A DNA stretch of 64,000 nt. It comes from Vagococcus carniphilus (GTDB taxonomy: Bacteria; Bacillota; Bacilli; Lactobacillales; Vagococcaceae). A program made the translations under genes and the position numbers. Under the pieces are notes generated by a model. The model did no database searches and was not told where the DNA came from. It was given only the letters and a program-made list of their open reading frames with translations. The stretch spans positions 2,186,001 to 2,250,000 of the forward strand of contig NZ_CP060720.1 of the NCBI RefSeq assembly GCF_014397115.1, read 5' to 3'. Below are positions 55,091-62,995 of the stretch, one piece after another (position 1 is the first letter of the stretch; every line of letters starts with the position of its first letter).

Positions 55091-55133
55091 TAAAATAACA
55101 ATACCATAAAAACGCTATTATATTGTTATTTTA
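55091..55133. promoter_or_regulatory. 13-base inverted repeat around the selD promoter
   Basis: TAAAATAACAATA (55091-55103) and TATTGTTATTTTA (55121-55133) are exact complements. On the minus strand TATAAT overlaps the inner edge of the right arm and may be the selD -10; no convincing -35 was found. It could be an operator or an RNA hairpin. Confidence 0.5.
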
Positions 55134-55153
55134 AGGGATAAAATAAAAAAGAA

Positions 55154-55186
55154 CGAAAATAAAGGTTAAAAAGAGCTTTATTTTCG
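55154..55186 (-). terminator. Terminator between the prd and sel operons
   Basis: CGAAAATAAAG pairs with CTTTATTTTCG; on the minus strand followed by TTCTTTTTTATTTT. Confidence 0.88.
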
Positions 55187-55199
55187 AACTTATTATATA

Positions 55200-56072
55200 T
55201 TATGCTGCTGTTTTTCTGCTCTTTAAGATATAAGTAATACCTGTATAAATAATAACGGCAATAATAACCCAAGTTAAAACATCCATTGGCATATTAGTAA
55301 CAAAGTTAGCTGCAATTGCTACCCCAATAACACCACCAATAATGATACCAATTGTTCCTTTTCTTGAATAATTACCGTTTTTAATAAACTCAACTCCAGC
55401 AACTGGCATTAAACCAGCACAAGAAGCCATCATAATTGGAAATGCAATCAATGGATTAAGTCCTAACATATAAACCATTGCCATACATGGTGCATAAAGT
55501 CCAACACCAATTGTCATTAAAGCACCAAAAATGAAGTTTCCTACAACACCAATAACTAATTTAATACCAGTTAAAGCTGTTGCTGTATTACCAGCACCTA
55601 ACATATCAAGCCAACCTAATTGTCTAGCTGCCATTAAAAAGGCAGTTACAACTAAAGCTAACCCAATATAAAGTTGTACTTTCTTTTCAGGTAATTTAGC
55701 TACAGTTTTAGAGCCTACCCAAGAACCTACAATTGCTGCAAATACAAGGGATAATAAAGTAACTGGTGAAACATCTACTACTTTAATGAAGATAAATGCT
55801 TCAATCATTACAGGAATTGTATGAGCTATATTAAGCGTTCCTGGAATTTTTTTATCATCATCCATGTATTTTGTTAATTGAAATAACATTGTCGTTGGTG
55901 CGAAACTACCAATTCCTAAAGTATCCAAAAAGTCTGTAACAAAGCCTATTCCGACAGCTATCGGAAGACTTTCATTTCCTAAATTAGATTTGTTTGCGAT
56001 TAAATCTTTTACTAAGAAGACTGTATAGTAAAGAAGTAATAAACCTAAAATACCTAATAATACTGCTACCAT
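55200..56072 (-). CDS. TSUP (TauE/SafE) family membrane transporter
   Basis: Integral membrane protein of 290 residues, about eight helices, with the family's duplicated pattern (VGIGFVTDFLDTLGIGSFAPTTMLF and GVGLYAPCMAMVYMLGLNPLIAFPIMM). TSUP proteins move sulfite, sulfoacetate, organic acids or other anions. It is the last gene of the prd transcript, 19 bases after prdF. Substrate unknown; export of a 5-aminovalerate product or uptake of a selenium/sulfur species are both speculative. Confidence 0.85.
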   Translation of the reverse strand: MVAVLLGILGLLLLYYTVFLVKDLIANKSNLGNESLPIAVGIGFVTDFLDTLGIGSFAPTTMLFQLTKYMDDDKKIPGTLNIAHTIPVMIEAFIFIKVVDVSPVTLLSLVFAAIVGSWVGSKTVAKLPEKKVQLYIGLALVVTAFLMAARQLGWLDMLGAGNTATALTGIKLVIGVVGNFIFGALMTIGVGLYAPCMAMVYMLGLNPLIAFPIMMASCAGLMPVAGVEFIKNGNYSRKGTIGIIIGGVIGVAIAANFVTNMPMDVLTWVIIAVIIYTGITYILKSRKTAA

Positions 56073-56091
56073 ATGTGTTCTTCCTTTCTAT

Positions 56092-57108
56092 CTAACCTAA
56101 AACAAATCCATCTTTAAGAGGATCTTTTGGATCAATTAAAAATGTATTAAATCCGTTAATATTTGCTGAACCTGATACGCGAGGAATGATTGCTTTGTAA
56201 TCACCTAAGTCAGCTGTACGTACAACTTCCCCTTTAAATTTAGTTCCTAAAATACTTTCGTAAACAAATGTATCGCCAACGCCCATTTCACCTTTCGCAT
56301 AAAGAGTTGCTAATTTAGCACTTGTTCCAGTACCACATGGTGAACGGTCAACTTGTCCATCACCAAAAACAACAACGTTTTGATAAGTTGCATCAGGACT
56401 AGTTGCTGGTCCATAGATTTCAACTAAATCAACTGTTTTAATGTGTTCTAACGTAGGATGTTGGATTTCAATTTGTTCGTTTACTGCATCTCTGATTTTA
56501 ATTCCTAAATCTGAGAATTTAGATGCATTTTCAGGTTTAATTTCTAAGCCTAAATCAGCTGCTGGAAGAATAGCAAAGAAGCTACCACCAAAAGAAATAT
56601 CAATTGTTAATTCACCAATTTCTGGTACATTAACTTTCACGCCTTCTTTATAAAGGAATGATTCAACGTTTTCAAAAGATACTGATTCTGCATAGTAATC
56701 TTCACTTAAATGTACTTCTCCATGAACAATTCCTGCAGGTGTATCTTGAACAACTTTTACTTCTCTTTGACCAGGTTCTACATCTACCCAACCAGTTTCA
56801 ACAGCAGCAGTCATTGCTGCAATTGTATTATGTCCACACATATTTAAGTAACCACCAGCATCCATAAAGATAATACCGTAGTCCGCTTCATCGTGAACTG
56901 GCTCACAAATAAATGCCCCAAACATTTCATTATGTCCTCTAGGCTCATGCATAATTGACGTTCTTAAATAGTCTTTTTGTGTTTCTAAATATTCTTTCTT
57001 TTCAGCCATTGTTTTTCCTGGGAATTTTGGAATTCCCCCAATAACTAAACGAGCTGCTTCTCCAGCTGTATGTGTATCAATAGCTGTCATCATTTTTGAA
57101 AATTTCAT
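56092..57108 (-). CDS. prdF: Proline racemase PrdF
   Basis: Interconverts L- and D-proline and so supplies D-proline reductase. 338 residues; both catalytic cysteines are present in NMCGHNTIAAM (about residue 91) and SPCGTGTSAKLA (about 257), with DAGGYL and GSFFAI near the substrate site. 4-hydroxyproline epimerases share the fold, but the second Cys and the placement inside the prd cluster identify proline racemase. 30 bases after prdE. Confidence 0.95.
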   Translation of the reverse strand: MKFSKMMTAIDTHTAGEAARLVIGGIPKFPGKTMAEKKEYLETQKDYLRTSIMHEPRGHNEMFGAFICEPVHDEADYGIIFMDAGGYLNMCGHNTIAAMTAAVETGWVDVEPGQREVKVVQDTPAGIVHGEVHLSEDYYAESVSFENVESFLYKEGVKVNVPEIGELTIDISFGGSFFAILPAADLGLEIKPENASKFSDLGIKIRDAVNEQIEIQHPTLEHIKTVDLVEIYGPATSPDATYQNVVVFGDGQVDRSPCGTGTSAKLATLYAKGEMGVGDTFVYESILGTKFKGEVVRTADLGDYKAIIPRVSGSANINGFNTFLIDPKDPLKDGFVLG

Positions 57109-57138
57109 TTTTTATAAAACTCCCTTCCAAAAAGTTAA

Positions 57139-57609
57139 TTACCTTTTATCTTTTCTCATTTTTAATTTAATTGATGCAAGCGCTTTATTTGCGTCGCGAT
57201 AATCAATTGTATTTTCTCCTACGACTTCCGTTTCAATCCCTTGTTCGGATTTATTAAAATCAAGGACAAAATCAGTATAACTATTCTCAACTACAAATTT
57301 CGCTTGTTTTCCGATAAACTTCAAACCGATTACGCTGACATCACGTTTTCCTATTTCTTCCAATGTATTGGCAAAATCAACATCTGAGTTACCCCAGCCA
57401 TCCGTTGAAACGATTGCTCCATCACAACCCATACTTTTTACCCAAGTTGCTGCTCTGTTTCCCACAAAATGTTTCATTTTATTGCTTTGCGGGGTTCCTA
57501 CTACTACAACTCCTAAAAAGTTAATATCTGGATCATTAGATAAACAATCAACTAATGGATCTCTAAAATGGTGTAGGGTAGTTTCTTTCGTTGAAGGTCC
57601 TATTCCCAT
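57139..57609 (-). CDS. prdE: D-proline reductase-associated protein PrdE
   Basis: 156-residue homologue of the C-terminal (post-cleavage) part of PrdA: MGIGPSTKETTLHHFRDPL corresponds to CIGPASKETSRHYWREPL of PrdA, and FLGVVVVGTPQSNKMKHFV, AAWVKSMG-like TWVKSMGCDGAIVSTDGWGNSDVDFA follow. The residue aligned with the pyruvoyl-forming Cys is Gly2, so it should not generate a pyruvoyl group. Start ATG with weak site AAAGTGGG. It lies 30 bases after, and in the same frame as, prdD. Role in the reductase complex unproven. Confidence 0.88.
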   Translation of the reverse strand: MGIGPSTKETTLHHFRDPLVDCLSNDPDINFLGVVVVGTPQSNKMKHFVGNRAATWVKSMGCDGAIVSTDGWGNSDVDFANTLEEIGKRDVSVIGLKFIGKQAKFVVENSYTDFVLDFNKSEQGIETEVVGENTIDYRDANKALASIKLKMRKDKR

Positions 57610-57639
57610 AGATATCCCACTTTCTTTTTCACAATAACA

Positions 57640-58380
57640 TCAGACCATAGCTCTTATGGCACCATCACGATATTCATTTGGTGAAATAATAACTGGCACA
57701 TTGTTCATATCAATAATTGATGTTCCGCCTGTAAAACCACTTGGTTCATCAGGAAATACCATTGTGTCATACATAGCACCTTGACCTGCTACCTGTTTCA
57801 CAAGTGCAACTCTAGGTTTACCTTCATTAAATGTTTCAACAAAGGTATGTACTTCCGTAGCATTTCGTCCATCCATCATTTTTAGTGCTTCTCTTATTTC
57901 TTGAATATAATTGTCAGTAATTTCAAACATCTTTAAACATAACTCGCGTGTGAATTTTGCCTCAGGGTAAGCTAGCATATCTATATGGATAATATAGTCA
58001 TCATCTGTAGGCGTTCCTACACGGTTCAGTTGTAAATTCTCTGACAAAATTCCTTCTGAAGAACCAAATTCATGCATTTGTTCTCCATCTTCTATCGCTC
58101 CTGTTAACACAACATAAACACCCGTTAAGGTATGCGTGATTCCATCACCAAGTTGCCCCAACACTTTTGTGGATATTGGAATAATATCCATAATTGTGTT
58201 GGTGCGAACATCGTGATGCTTAGGAGTTAAAAGCTGGATTGTCATTTGCTTAATATCTTCTTCTTCAAAAGAATGATTGGTTTTAATTTGTAAGGCATTT
58301 GGGTCTAATTGAAACTTATCTCCTGATGTAACTGTGTTCATATGAAAAGCTTTAATTTTTAATTCTTTCTGACTCATCAT
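57640..58380 (-). CDS. prdD: D-proline reductase-associated protein PrdD
   Basis: 246-residue homologue of the part of PrdA before its cleavage site: NTIMDIIPISTKVLGQLGDG, HEFGSSEGIL, VAGQGAMYDTMVFPDEPSG and NVPVIISPNEYRDGAIRAM align with PrdA (DIMDVQPIATK-like, GEFGSSEGEL, IMGQGAMHDNLIMPVEPVG, LPVILAPTEVMDGGIHAL). It ends with TGA exactly where PrdA is processed. No SECIS-like hairpin follows that TGA, so it is treated as a stop. Part of the prd transcript; function unknown. Confidence 0.88.
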   Translation of the reverse strand: MMSQKELKIKAFHMNTVTSGDKFQLDPNALQIKTNHSFEEEDIKQMTIQLLTPKHHDVRTNTIMDIIPISTKVLGQLGDGITHTLTGVYVVLTGAIEDGEQMHEFGSSEGILSENLQLNRVGTPTDDDYIIHIDMLAYPEAKFTRELCLKMFEITDNYIQEIREALKMMDGRNATEVHTFVETFNEGKPRVALVKQVAGQGAMYDTMVFPDEPSGFTGGTSIIDMNNVPVIISPNEYRDGAIRAMV

Positions 58381-58421
58381 TCAACCCAGCTTTCATTTCA
58401 ATAACTACTAACCCTTACCCT

Positions 58422-59147
58422 TTAAACGTGTGCAATGTACTCGTAAGGTAAACTAACAATTTTTCCTGGAGTTTCAATTGCTACTAATTCTTTTAATGTA
58501 TCTTTTAAGATACCTGTTTGCATTTCAATATTATGTGGTTCCCCAGCATTTGCACCCATTGGTACAAGTGGAGCAACCGCTCTAGGTGAACCATTTTGAC
58601 GCACTACTGGAGGTAATGCGGCGATTAAAATTGTAGGAATTCCTGCTTCCTCAATAGCTCTCTGCACGATCACGGCAGTTCTGTGGCAAGTCCCTCAACC
58701 AGCTGTTAAAACAACTGCGTCGACGCCTTCGTCCACTAATTTTTGAGCAATTTCTGGACCAGTTACATCGTGAAATGCTTCTTGGTCTCCCCCACCACCC
58801 ATGAAACCAAAGTGCATAGGTGCTACTTCTTTAATGAAGCCTTCCTTAGCAAGTTCATGTAAGCGATCGATTGGGAACATAGCGTTCACGTCACGGTTAA
58901 CGTCTGCATTATCATAACCACCGTGAGACACCATTAATTCGTCTGTTGTTGCAGTATCTGGAATTTCTCTATAAGAAGTATCCCCTGCTAAATTAAATCT
59001 TGCATCTGTTTTCAAATGTACTCCGGCTGCTGTTGCCATTGCTACACGCATTTCTTTTAACTCTTTTTTCACAGGAGTAAAAATTGATTTTGGTGTAATA
59101 GGTACATAAATTTCTGATTGTAAACCTTCAAAAACCGTTAAACTCAT
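58422..59147 (-). CDS. prdB: D-proline reductase selenoprotein subunit PrdB (in-frame TGA = Sec151)
   Basis: Catalytic subunit that with processed PrdA reduces D-proline to 5-aminovalerate. 241 residues if TGA codon 151 (58695-58697) is read as selenocysteine; the sequence around it is LTAG-Sec-GTCHRTAVIV, matching the known Sec-x2-Cys-type active site of PrdB. Reading through gives one uninterrupted protein; stopping gives a 150-residue fragment without a C-terminal half. A small hairpin starts 17 bases after TGA, the usual bacterial SECIS distance, and selA, selB and selD are downstream in the same region. Homologous to the glycine/sarcosine reductase B subunit family. Three bases after the CBO2463-family gene. 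Confidence 0.95.
58662..58678 (-). promoter_or_regulatory. SECIS-like hairpin in prdB
   Basis: Minus strand CTGCCG-TGAT-CG(T)GCAG, a six-pair stem with one bulged base, located 17-33 bases after the TGA codon. The apical loop TGAT lacks the GGU of E. coli SECIS, so identity rests on distance and context. Confidence 0.6.
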
Positions 59148-59150
59148 GGT

Positions 59151-59444
59151 TTAAATCTCCTCTCGTGTTTTCATCATATTTTCTTGTCTTCTTTGATGTT
59201 CTGTTATTGCGTTGACATAATGTTCGTTAGGATTTTCATCTAAAACTTCTGGATATGACATCATAAAACCAACCTCTTGGCCAATTTTTACATCATATTC
59301 TGAAATTAACATTCTTCTAGGAATTTTAAACTGTCCCAAACGACCTTTAATATCAATCGTAACACTTGCATCGGTAATATCTACTAGAACGCCTTCAAAC
59401 ATTCTCTCTGTCGATAAGTATTTTAATTGATCTATTCTATCCAT
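59151..59444 (-). CDS. CBO2463/CBO2479-family small protein of the proline reductase operon
   Basis: 97-residue protein, not enzymatically characterised. MFEGVLVDITDASVTIDIKGRLGQFKIPRRMLISEYDVKIGQEVGFMM resembles a small OB/S1-like beta-barrel strand pattern. Small proteins of this family are found between prdA and prdB in D-proline reductase clusters, which is its place here (20 bases after prdA, 3 before prdB). It may help assembly or PrdA processing; that is inference. Confidence 0.75.
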   Translation of the reverse strand: MDRIDQLKYLSTERMFEGVLVDITDASVTIDIKGRLGQFKIPRRMLISEYDVKIGQEVGFMMSYPEVLDENPNEHYVNAITEHQRRQENMMKTREEI

Positions 59445-59463
59445 CTTCTCACCTACGATTTAA

Positions 59464-61362
59464 TTATTCTTTTTCGTAAATCTCTTGACGTTTTTTACTC
59501 TTAGGTAAGATTTGTTCATTTTCAACACGTTCAACCTTTTGGCCAAGTGTTTTTTCAATGACTTCAATGTTATTTTCTTTCACATTAGGATTCCATTTAC
59601 GTTCAGCTTCTTTAATAGTTCCGCCACCCATAAGTGTTTTAAGCATAGCTAAATCACGGATTGCGTCCTCTTTACATAACGTATTATTTGAAAGAATTTC
59701 ATTTTCAATACCTTGTTTAGATTTGTTGTTATCAACCATTGCGATCATTTGTTTGTTACCAACAACTAAAGCACCTTGAACAGCACTATAAGTGTCACCA
59801 ACAACATGAATACCACGTTTACCAACTTCTTCAATATGTGAAGCAAAGTCGATATGGTTATTACCAAATCCTTCAGTTGTTACAATAGCACCATCGATAC
59901 CCATTGCTTCAACTGTCATACCTAAACGTTTTGAGACATAGTATTTTTCAGAGTTTGCTTGAGGAGAACCTACAAACATAACCCCAACTAAGTCAATTTC
60001 TTCATCATTCATTGCTTCAAGAACTAATGGTTCACGCCAATAATGACGAGAAGTTTCTTTTGAAGCTGGTCCAATACATGTTAACGCATGGATACCACCA
60101 TCCATAACTTCTGTTGGTGCTAAAATAACTGGTAAGTTACCTAAGTCAACGTTAGGTTTAGCGCCTAATGTTCCAACTGGTTCCACAGGCATGATTAAGT
60201 TATCATGCATAGCACCTTGTCCCATGATTTCTTTAATGATAAGAACTTTTTTCTTACCTGGACGACGATATTGAACTAATTCGTCTTCTTTATAAACTAA
60301 AGAGCTATCAGCAACTTTCAATGCTTCTCTAATTTGTTGAGTGATATAATCTGAAGCTTTATGAGCAGCTAGAGGTCCAGGTCTTTCCATGTTTGCGCCA
60401 GCTTTAATAGTTACTTGCGTTTTAACAAAGATTTCTCCTTTTTCAGGAGCTCCTGGGCGTCCCCACATAATGTTACGATCTAATTCACCTTCAGATGAAC
60501 CGAACTCACCAATTTGTACGCCATTTTCATCAGTACCAGTTACAACCATAACAACGCCATCAAGCACACGAGTTACCCCATGACCTAAGTCGCCTTCTGT
60601 TTTTGTTGCGATTGGTTGAACATCCATGATTGTTTCACTATATTCACCATAACGATCTGGTGTAATAATATCAATTTTCATGTCAGTTACTAATTCTTCT
60701 AATTCAACAGCTTCTGGTCCTAATACTTTAGGATCTTTAAGTGTTAAAGTAGTGCCTTCAATTTTTGTTTCTTCACCAAAGACAACTTCTTTAATTTGGA
60801 TGTGTTCTCTTTTAACCGAACGCATTTTAATTGCTTCTTCTTCAACTTCAGCTTCAACCGTTTGAGTTGCTTCTAATGAAGTTGCTTGAGCGGCTGGTGC
60901 TTCATTTTGTGCTACTAGCGCACTTTGAGTACCACCTGCCATAACGATTGGTAATTCTAAATCAATACCTTTACCTTCAGCAATATGAATTTTGATTGTT
61001 TGATTAGTTGATACTGCTGCTGTTTGTACTACTTGTGTTGGAGCAACTGCAGCTGTTTCTTCTACTGCTTCTTCAACAGTTTCTTCTACTGCTACCTCTT
61101 CTTCAATCACTTTAGCACCTTCAACTAAATCTGGTGTTAATGGAACTAAAGCATCAGTTGTTGCTAATAATTTAGCACCTAATACTTCTTCAATTGTTAA
61201 ACAATTTTCTGGGATTTCTAGTAAGCCTGAATCCTCTAAATCAGGGAAAATAGCTGGATCTTCCAAGTTAGATGGTTCAATAATGATATTTCCCTCAGCA
61301 CGACAACAAAGTACGGCTGGATCTTTTGCATGATCTTTCGCAGTTTCTACAGTAATAGACAT
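59464..61362 (-). CDS. prdA: D-proline reductase proprotein PrdA
   Basis: 632-residue precursor that is cleaved to form a pyruvoyl cofactor at Cys429 (GIHALTCIGPASKETSRHYW); the pyruvoyl group is thought to bind D-proline as a Schiff base. N-terminal 1-90 resembles the barrel-like start of PrdC/RnfC proteins; then a Glu/Ala/Val-rich linker (85-180) with acidic repeats; then the pro-beta part (about 190-428) and the alpha part (429-632, FVGSPQANSEKYYVSK, AIVTTEGFGNNHIDFASHIE). Length and layout match Clostridium PrdA (reported pyruvoyl Cys421 in C. sticklandii). Second gene of the transcript, after prdC. Confidence 0.94.
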   Translation of the reverse strand: MSITVETAKDHAKDPAVLCCRAEGNIIIEPSNLEDPAIFPDLEDSGLLEIPENCLTIEEVLGAKLLATTDALVPLTPDLVEGAKVIEEEVAVEETVEEAVEETAAVAPTQVVQTAAVSTNQTIKIHIAEGKGIDLELPIVMAGGTQSALVAQNEAPAAQATSLEATQTVEAEVEEEAIKMRSVKREHIQIKEVVFGEETKIEGTTLTLKDPKVLGPEAVELEELVTDMKIDIITPDRYGEYSETIMDVQPIATKTEGDLGHGVTRVLDGVVMVVTGTDENGVQIGEFGSSEGELDRNIMWGRPGAPEKGEIFVKTQVTIKAGANMERPGPLAAHKASDYITQQIREALKVADSSLVYKEDELVQYRRPGKKKVLIIKEIMGQGAMHDNLIMPVEPVGTLGAKPNVDLGNLPVILAPTEVMDGGIHALTCIGPASKETSRHYWREPLVLEAMNDEEIDLVGVMFVGSPQANSEKYYVSKRLGMTVEAMGIDGAIVTTEGFGNNHIDFASHIEEVGKRGIHVVGDTYSAVQGALVVGNKQMIAMVDNNKSKQGIENEILSNNTLCKEDAIRDLAMLKTLMGGGTIKEAERKWNPNVKENNIEVIEKTLGQKVERVENEQILPKSKKRQEIYEKE

Positions 61363-61413
61363 TCGAAAACTCCTCCTAATATATTTATAAATTGTATTTC
61401 TTTTATAACATTA

Positions 61414-62697
61414 TTAATTTGGTAGTCTACGATATAGCTTATGTCCAACTGCGCGAAGAACATGATCTGTATGATGATAAACTGGAACTCCTAACCTAGG
61501 AGCGACACCTAAGACGGTGTTTGTTCAATCGGAACAAGTACCTGTCAATACTACTTCGGCGCCTTCTTTTTTCATCTTCATGACTTTTTCGGCTTGACCC
61601 GGGCAAACACCCGGTTTCGAACATCTATATCGTCCATTAACCTCTACCATTCGTTTACACATTTCACTAGCAACAACTTCAGCACCCATATTGTTAGCAA
61701 TTTCTGTTAGGCGTTCTTCGGAACCACCACATTCACAGATTAATATACCAACTTTACGGCTTTCTTGTGGGAATGGCATTGCTACCAATACACCACCAGT
61801 TGTTTTAGTTACTGGGCTGGATTCTTCTCCACTACGCCCAGTCATTGGTCCACCAAGAACAATCTCACCATGAGGTTCAATATAGCCTCCTGCTTCATCA
61901 ATTAAAATTTTTACAGGTAAACCGATAGGAACATTGAAAAAGACATGCGATTCATCTTTCACTCGACCGGAAACTGTCAAGTCTTTATCAATAAATGGTT
62001 TACGATCTTCTATTGCTTCAACAATATGTTTAATTGTTTCGCTATTAGAAACCACTGTATTTACCTCAATTGGTAATTGGCCTGGTTCTAAAACAATACC
62101 TAGAAGTTCACGAATAATCATTCGTTCATCTCCAGCAGGATATATGTCAGGTAATCTAAAGACTTCAATCATCGGTTCGTCTTTAGTTGCTTTTAACAAC
62201 TCGATAACAGCTTGACGATTTTTATCTTTTATCGCAATGTAACTTTTCGGTGCTTTCGTGATTTCCATCACATATTTAACGCCGCGAATTAATTGATCAG
62301 AGTATTCTCTAATTTGTTTAATGTTATGGCTAAGTAAAGCCTCACACTCAACCGCGTTAGCAATAAAGCAGCCCTCAGGTATCTCAACGTTTAACTTAAC
62401 ATGTGTTGGAAAACCTGCGCCACCTGCTCCGACAATCCCTGCAGCTTCAATCAAAGCCAAGTTAGATGCTTCATCTTTCAACTTAACATAATCTACTTCT
62501 TGTTCTTCATTAGGAATAATAGCAATAGTTTCTTTTGTTACTTCTGAAATTTCACCAGAAATACTTGCGTGAATATTAGCTCCTAAACCATTTGGCTTAG
62601 CAATTAATTCACCTCTTTTAACAGCATCTCCTTTTTTCACTAACGCTTCACATGGAGCTCCTACGTGTTGTTTTAATGGGATATAAAATACGGTCAT
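61414..62697 (-). CDS. prdC: Selenoprotein PrdC, RnfC-like electron donor to proline reductase (in-frame TGA = Sec391)
   Basis: Electron-transfer protein related to RnfC/NQO1 that passes reducing power to PrdAB. With TGA at 61525-61527 read as Sec the protein is 427 residues, and continues TNTVLGVAPRLGVPVYHHTD to the stop TAA at 61414-61416; otherwise it stops after GTCSD. Visible parts: RnfC-like barrel (1 to about 75), Rossmann/Fe-S-region GIVGAGGAGFPTHVKL with NAVECEALLSHN (about 90-120), SLBB-like region, and a C-terminal redox segment with SMCKRMVEVNGRYRCSKPG, VCPGQAEK and TGTCSDU. First gene after a promoter region; ribosome site AGGAGGTG. Confidence 0.94.
61488..61502 (-). promoter_or_regulatory. 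SECIS-like hairpin in prdC with GGU loop
   Basis: Minus strand CTCCTA-GGT-TAGGAG: a perfect six-pair stem with a GGU loop, 23-37 bases after TGA (loop at 29-31). GGU loop and spacing resemble the E. coli fdhF SECIS. Confidence 0.75.
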
Positions 62698-62961
62698 TTT
62701 TTTTCACCTCCTGTTTTTGTGATGTTATGAGCATTTGAAGGTTAACAAATCTCGTGAACATAATAACATATCAGAAAAAAATATGAAACCCCTTTTCCAT
62801 TAATTATGTTACATTTCTTTTTAACGAGACTTTTAAGAGCTATCAACAACACTCTATATTCCTTAAGTTACTTAAATGGTTTTAATGATAAAATTCACAA
62901 ATTAAATAAAATAACGAAAAATAATTTTAAAAAAATTTGATCACTTTTCACAATTTAATAA

Positions 62962-62975
62962 TGTGTCCGCTTTCA
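62962..62975 (-). promoter_or_regulatory. Candidate cre site upstream of prdC
   Basis: Minus strand TGAAAGCGGACACA matches TGWAANCGNTNWCA at 13 of 14 positions. It lies about 265 bases before prdC and just after the activator gene stop, in the 298-base spacer. A weak sigma-A-like pair (TTTCAT, 17 bp, TATTAT) lies nearer prdC; no sigma-54-type GG/GC promoter and no PrdR gene was seen. Confidence 0.4.
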
Positions 62976-62995
62976 CGAAAACACTGAGAAAGTCA

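Noticed and set aside
57607-57642. TGA at the end of prdD as a third selenocysteine codon, with readthrough into prdE
   Set aside because: The frame is open (11 codons: TGA then Cys-Tyr-Cys...), but no hairpin follows at SECIS distance, PrdE has its own ATG exactly at the homology start, and PrdD and PrdE are separate proteins in known clusters.
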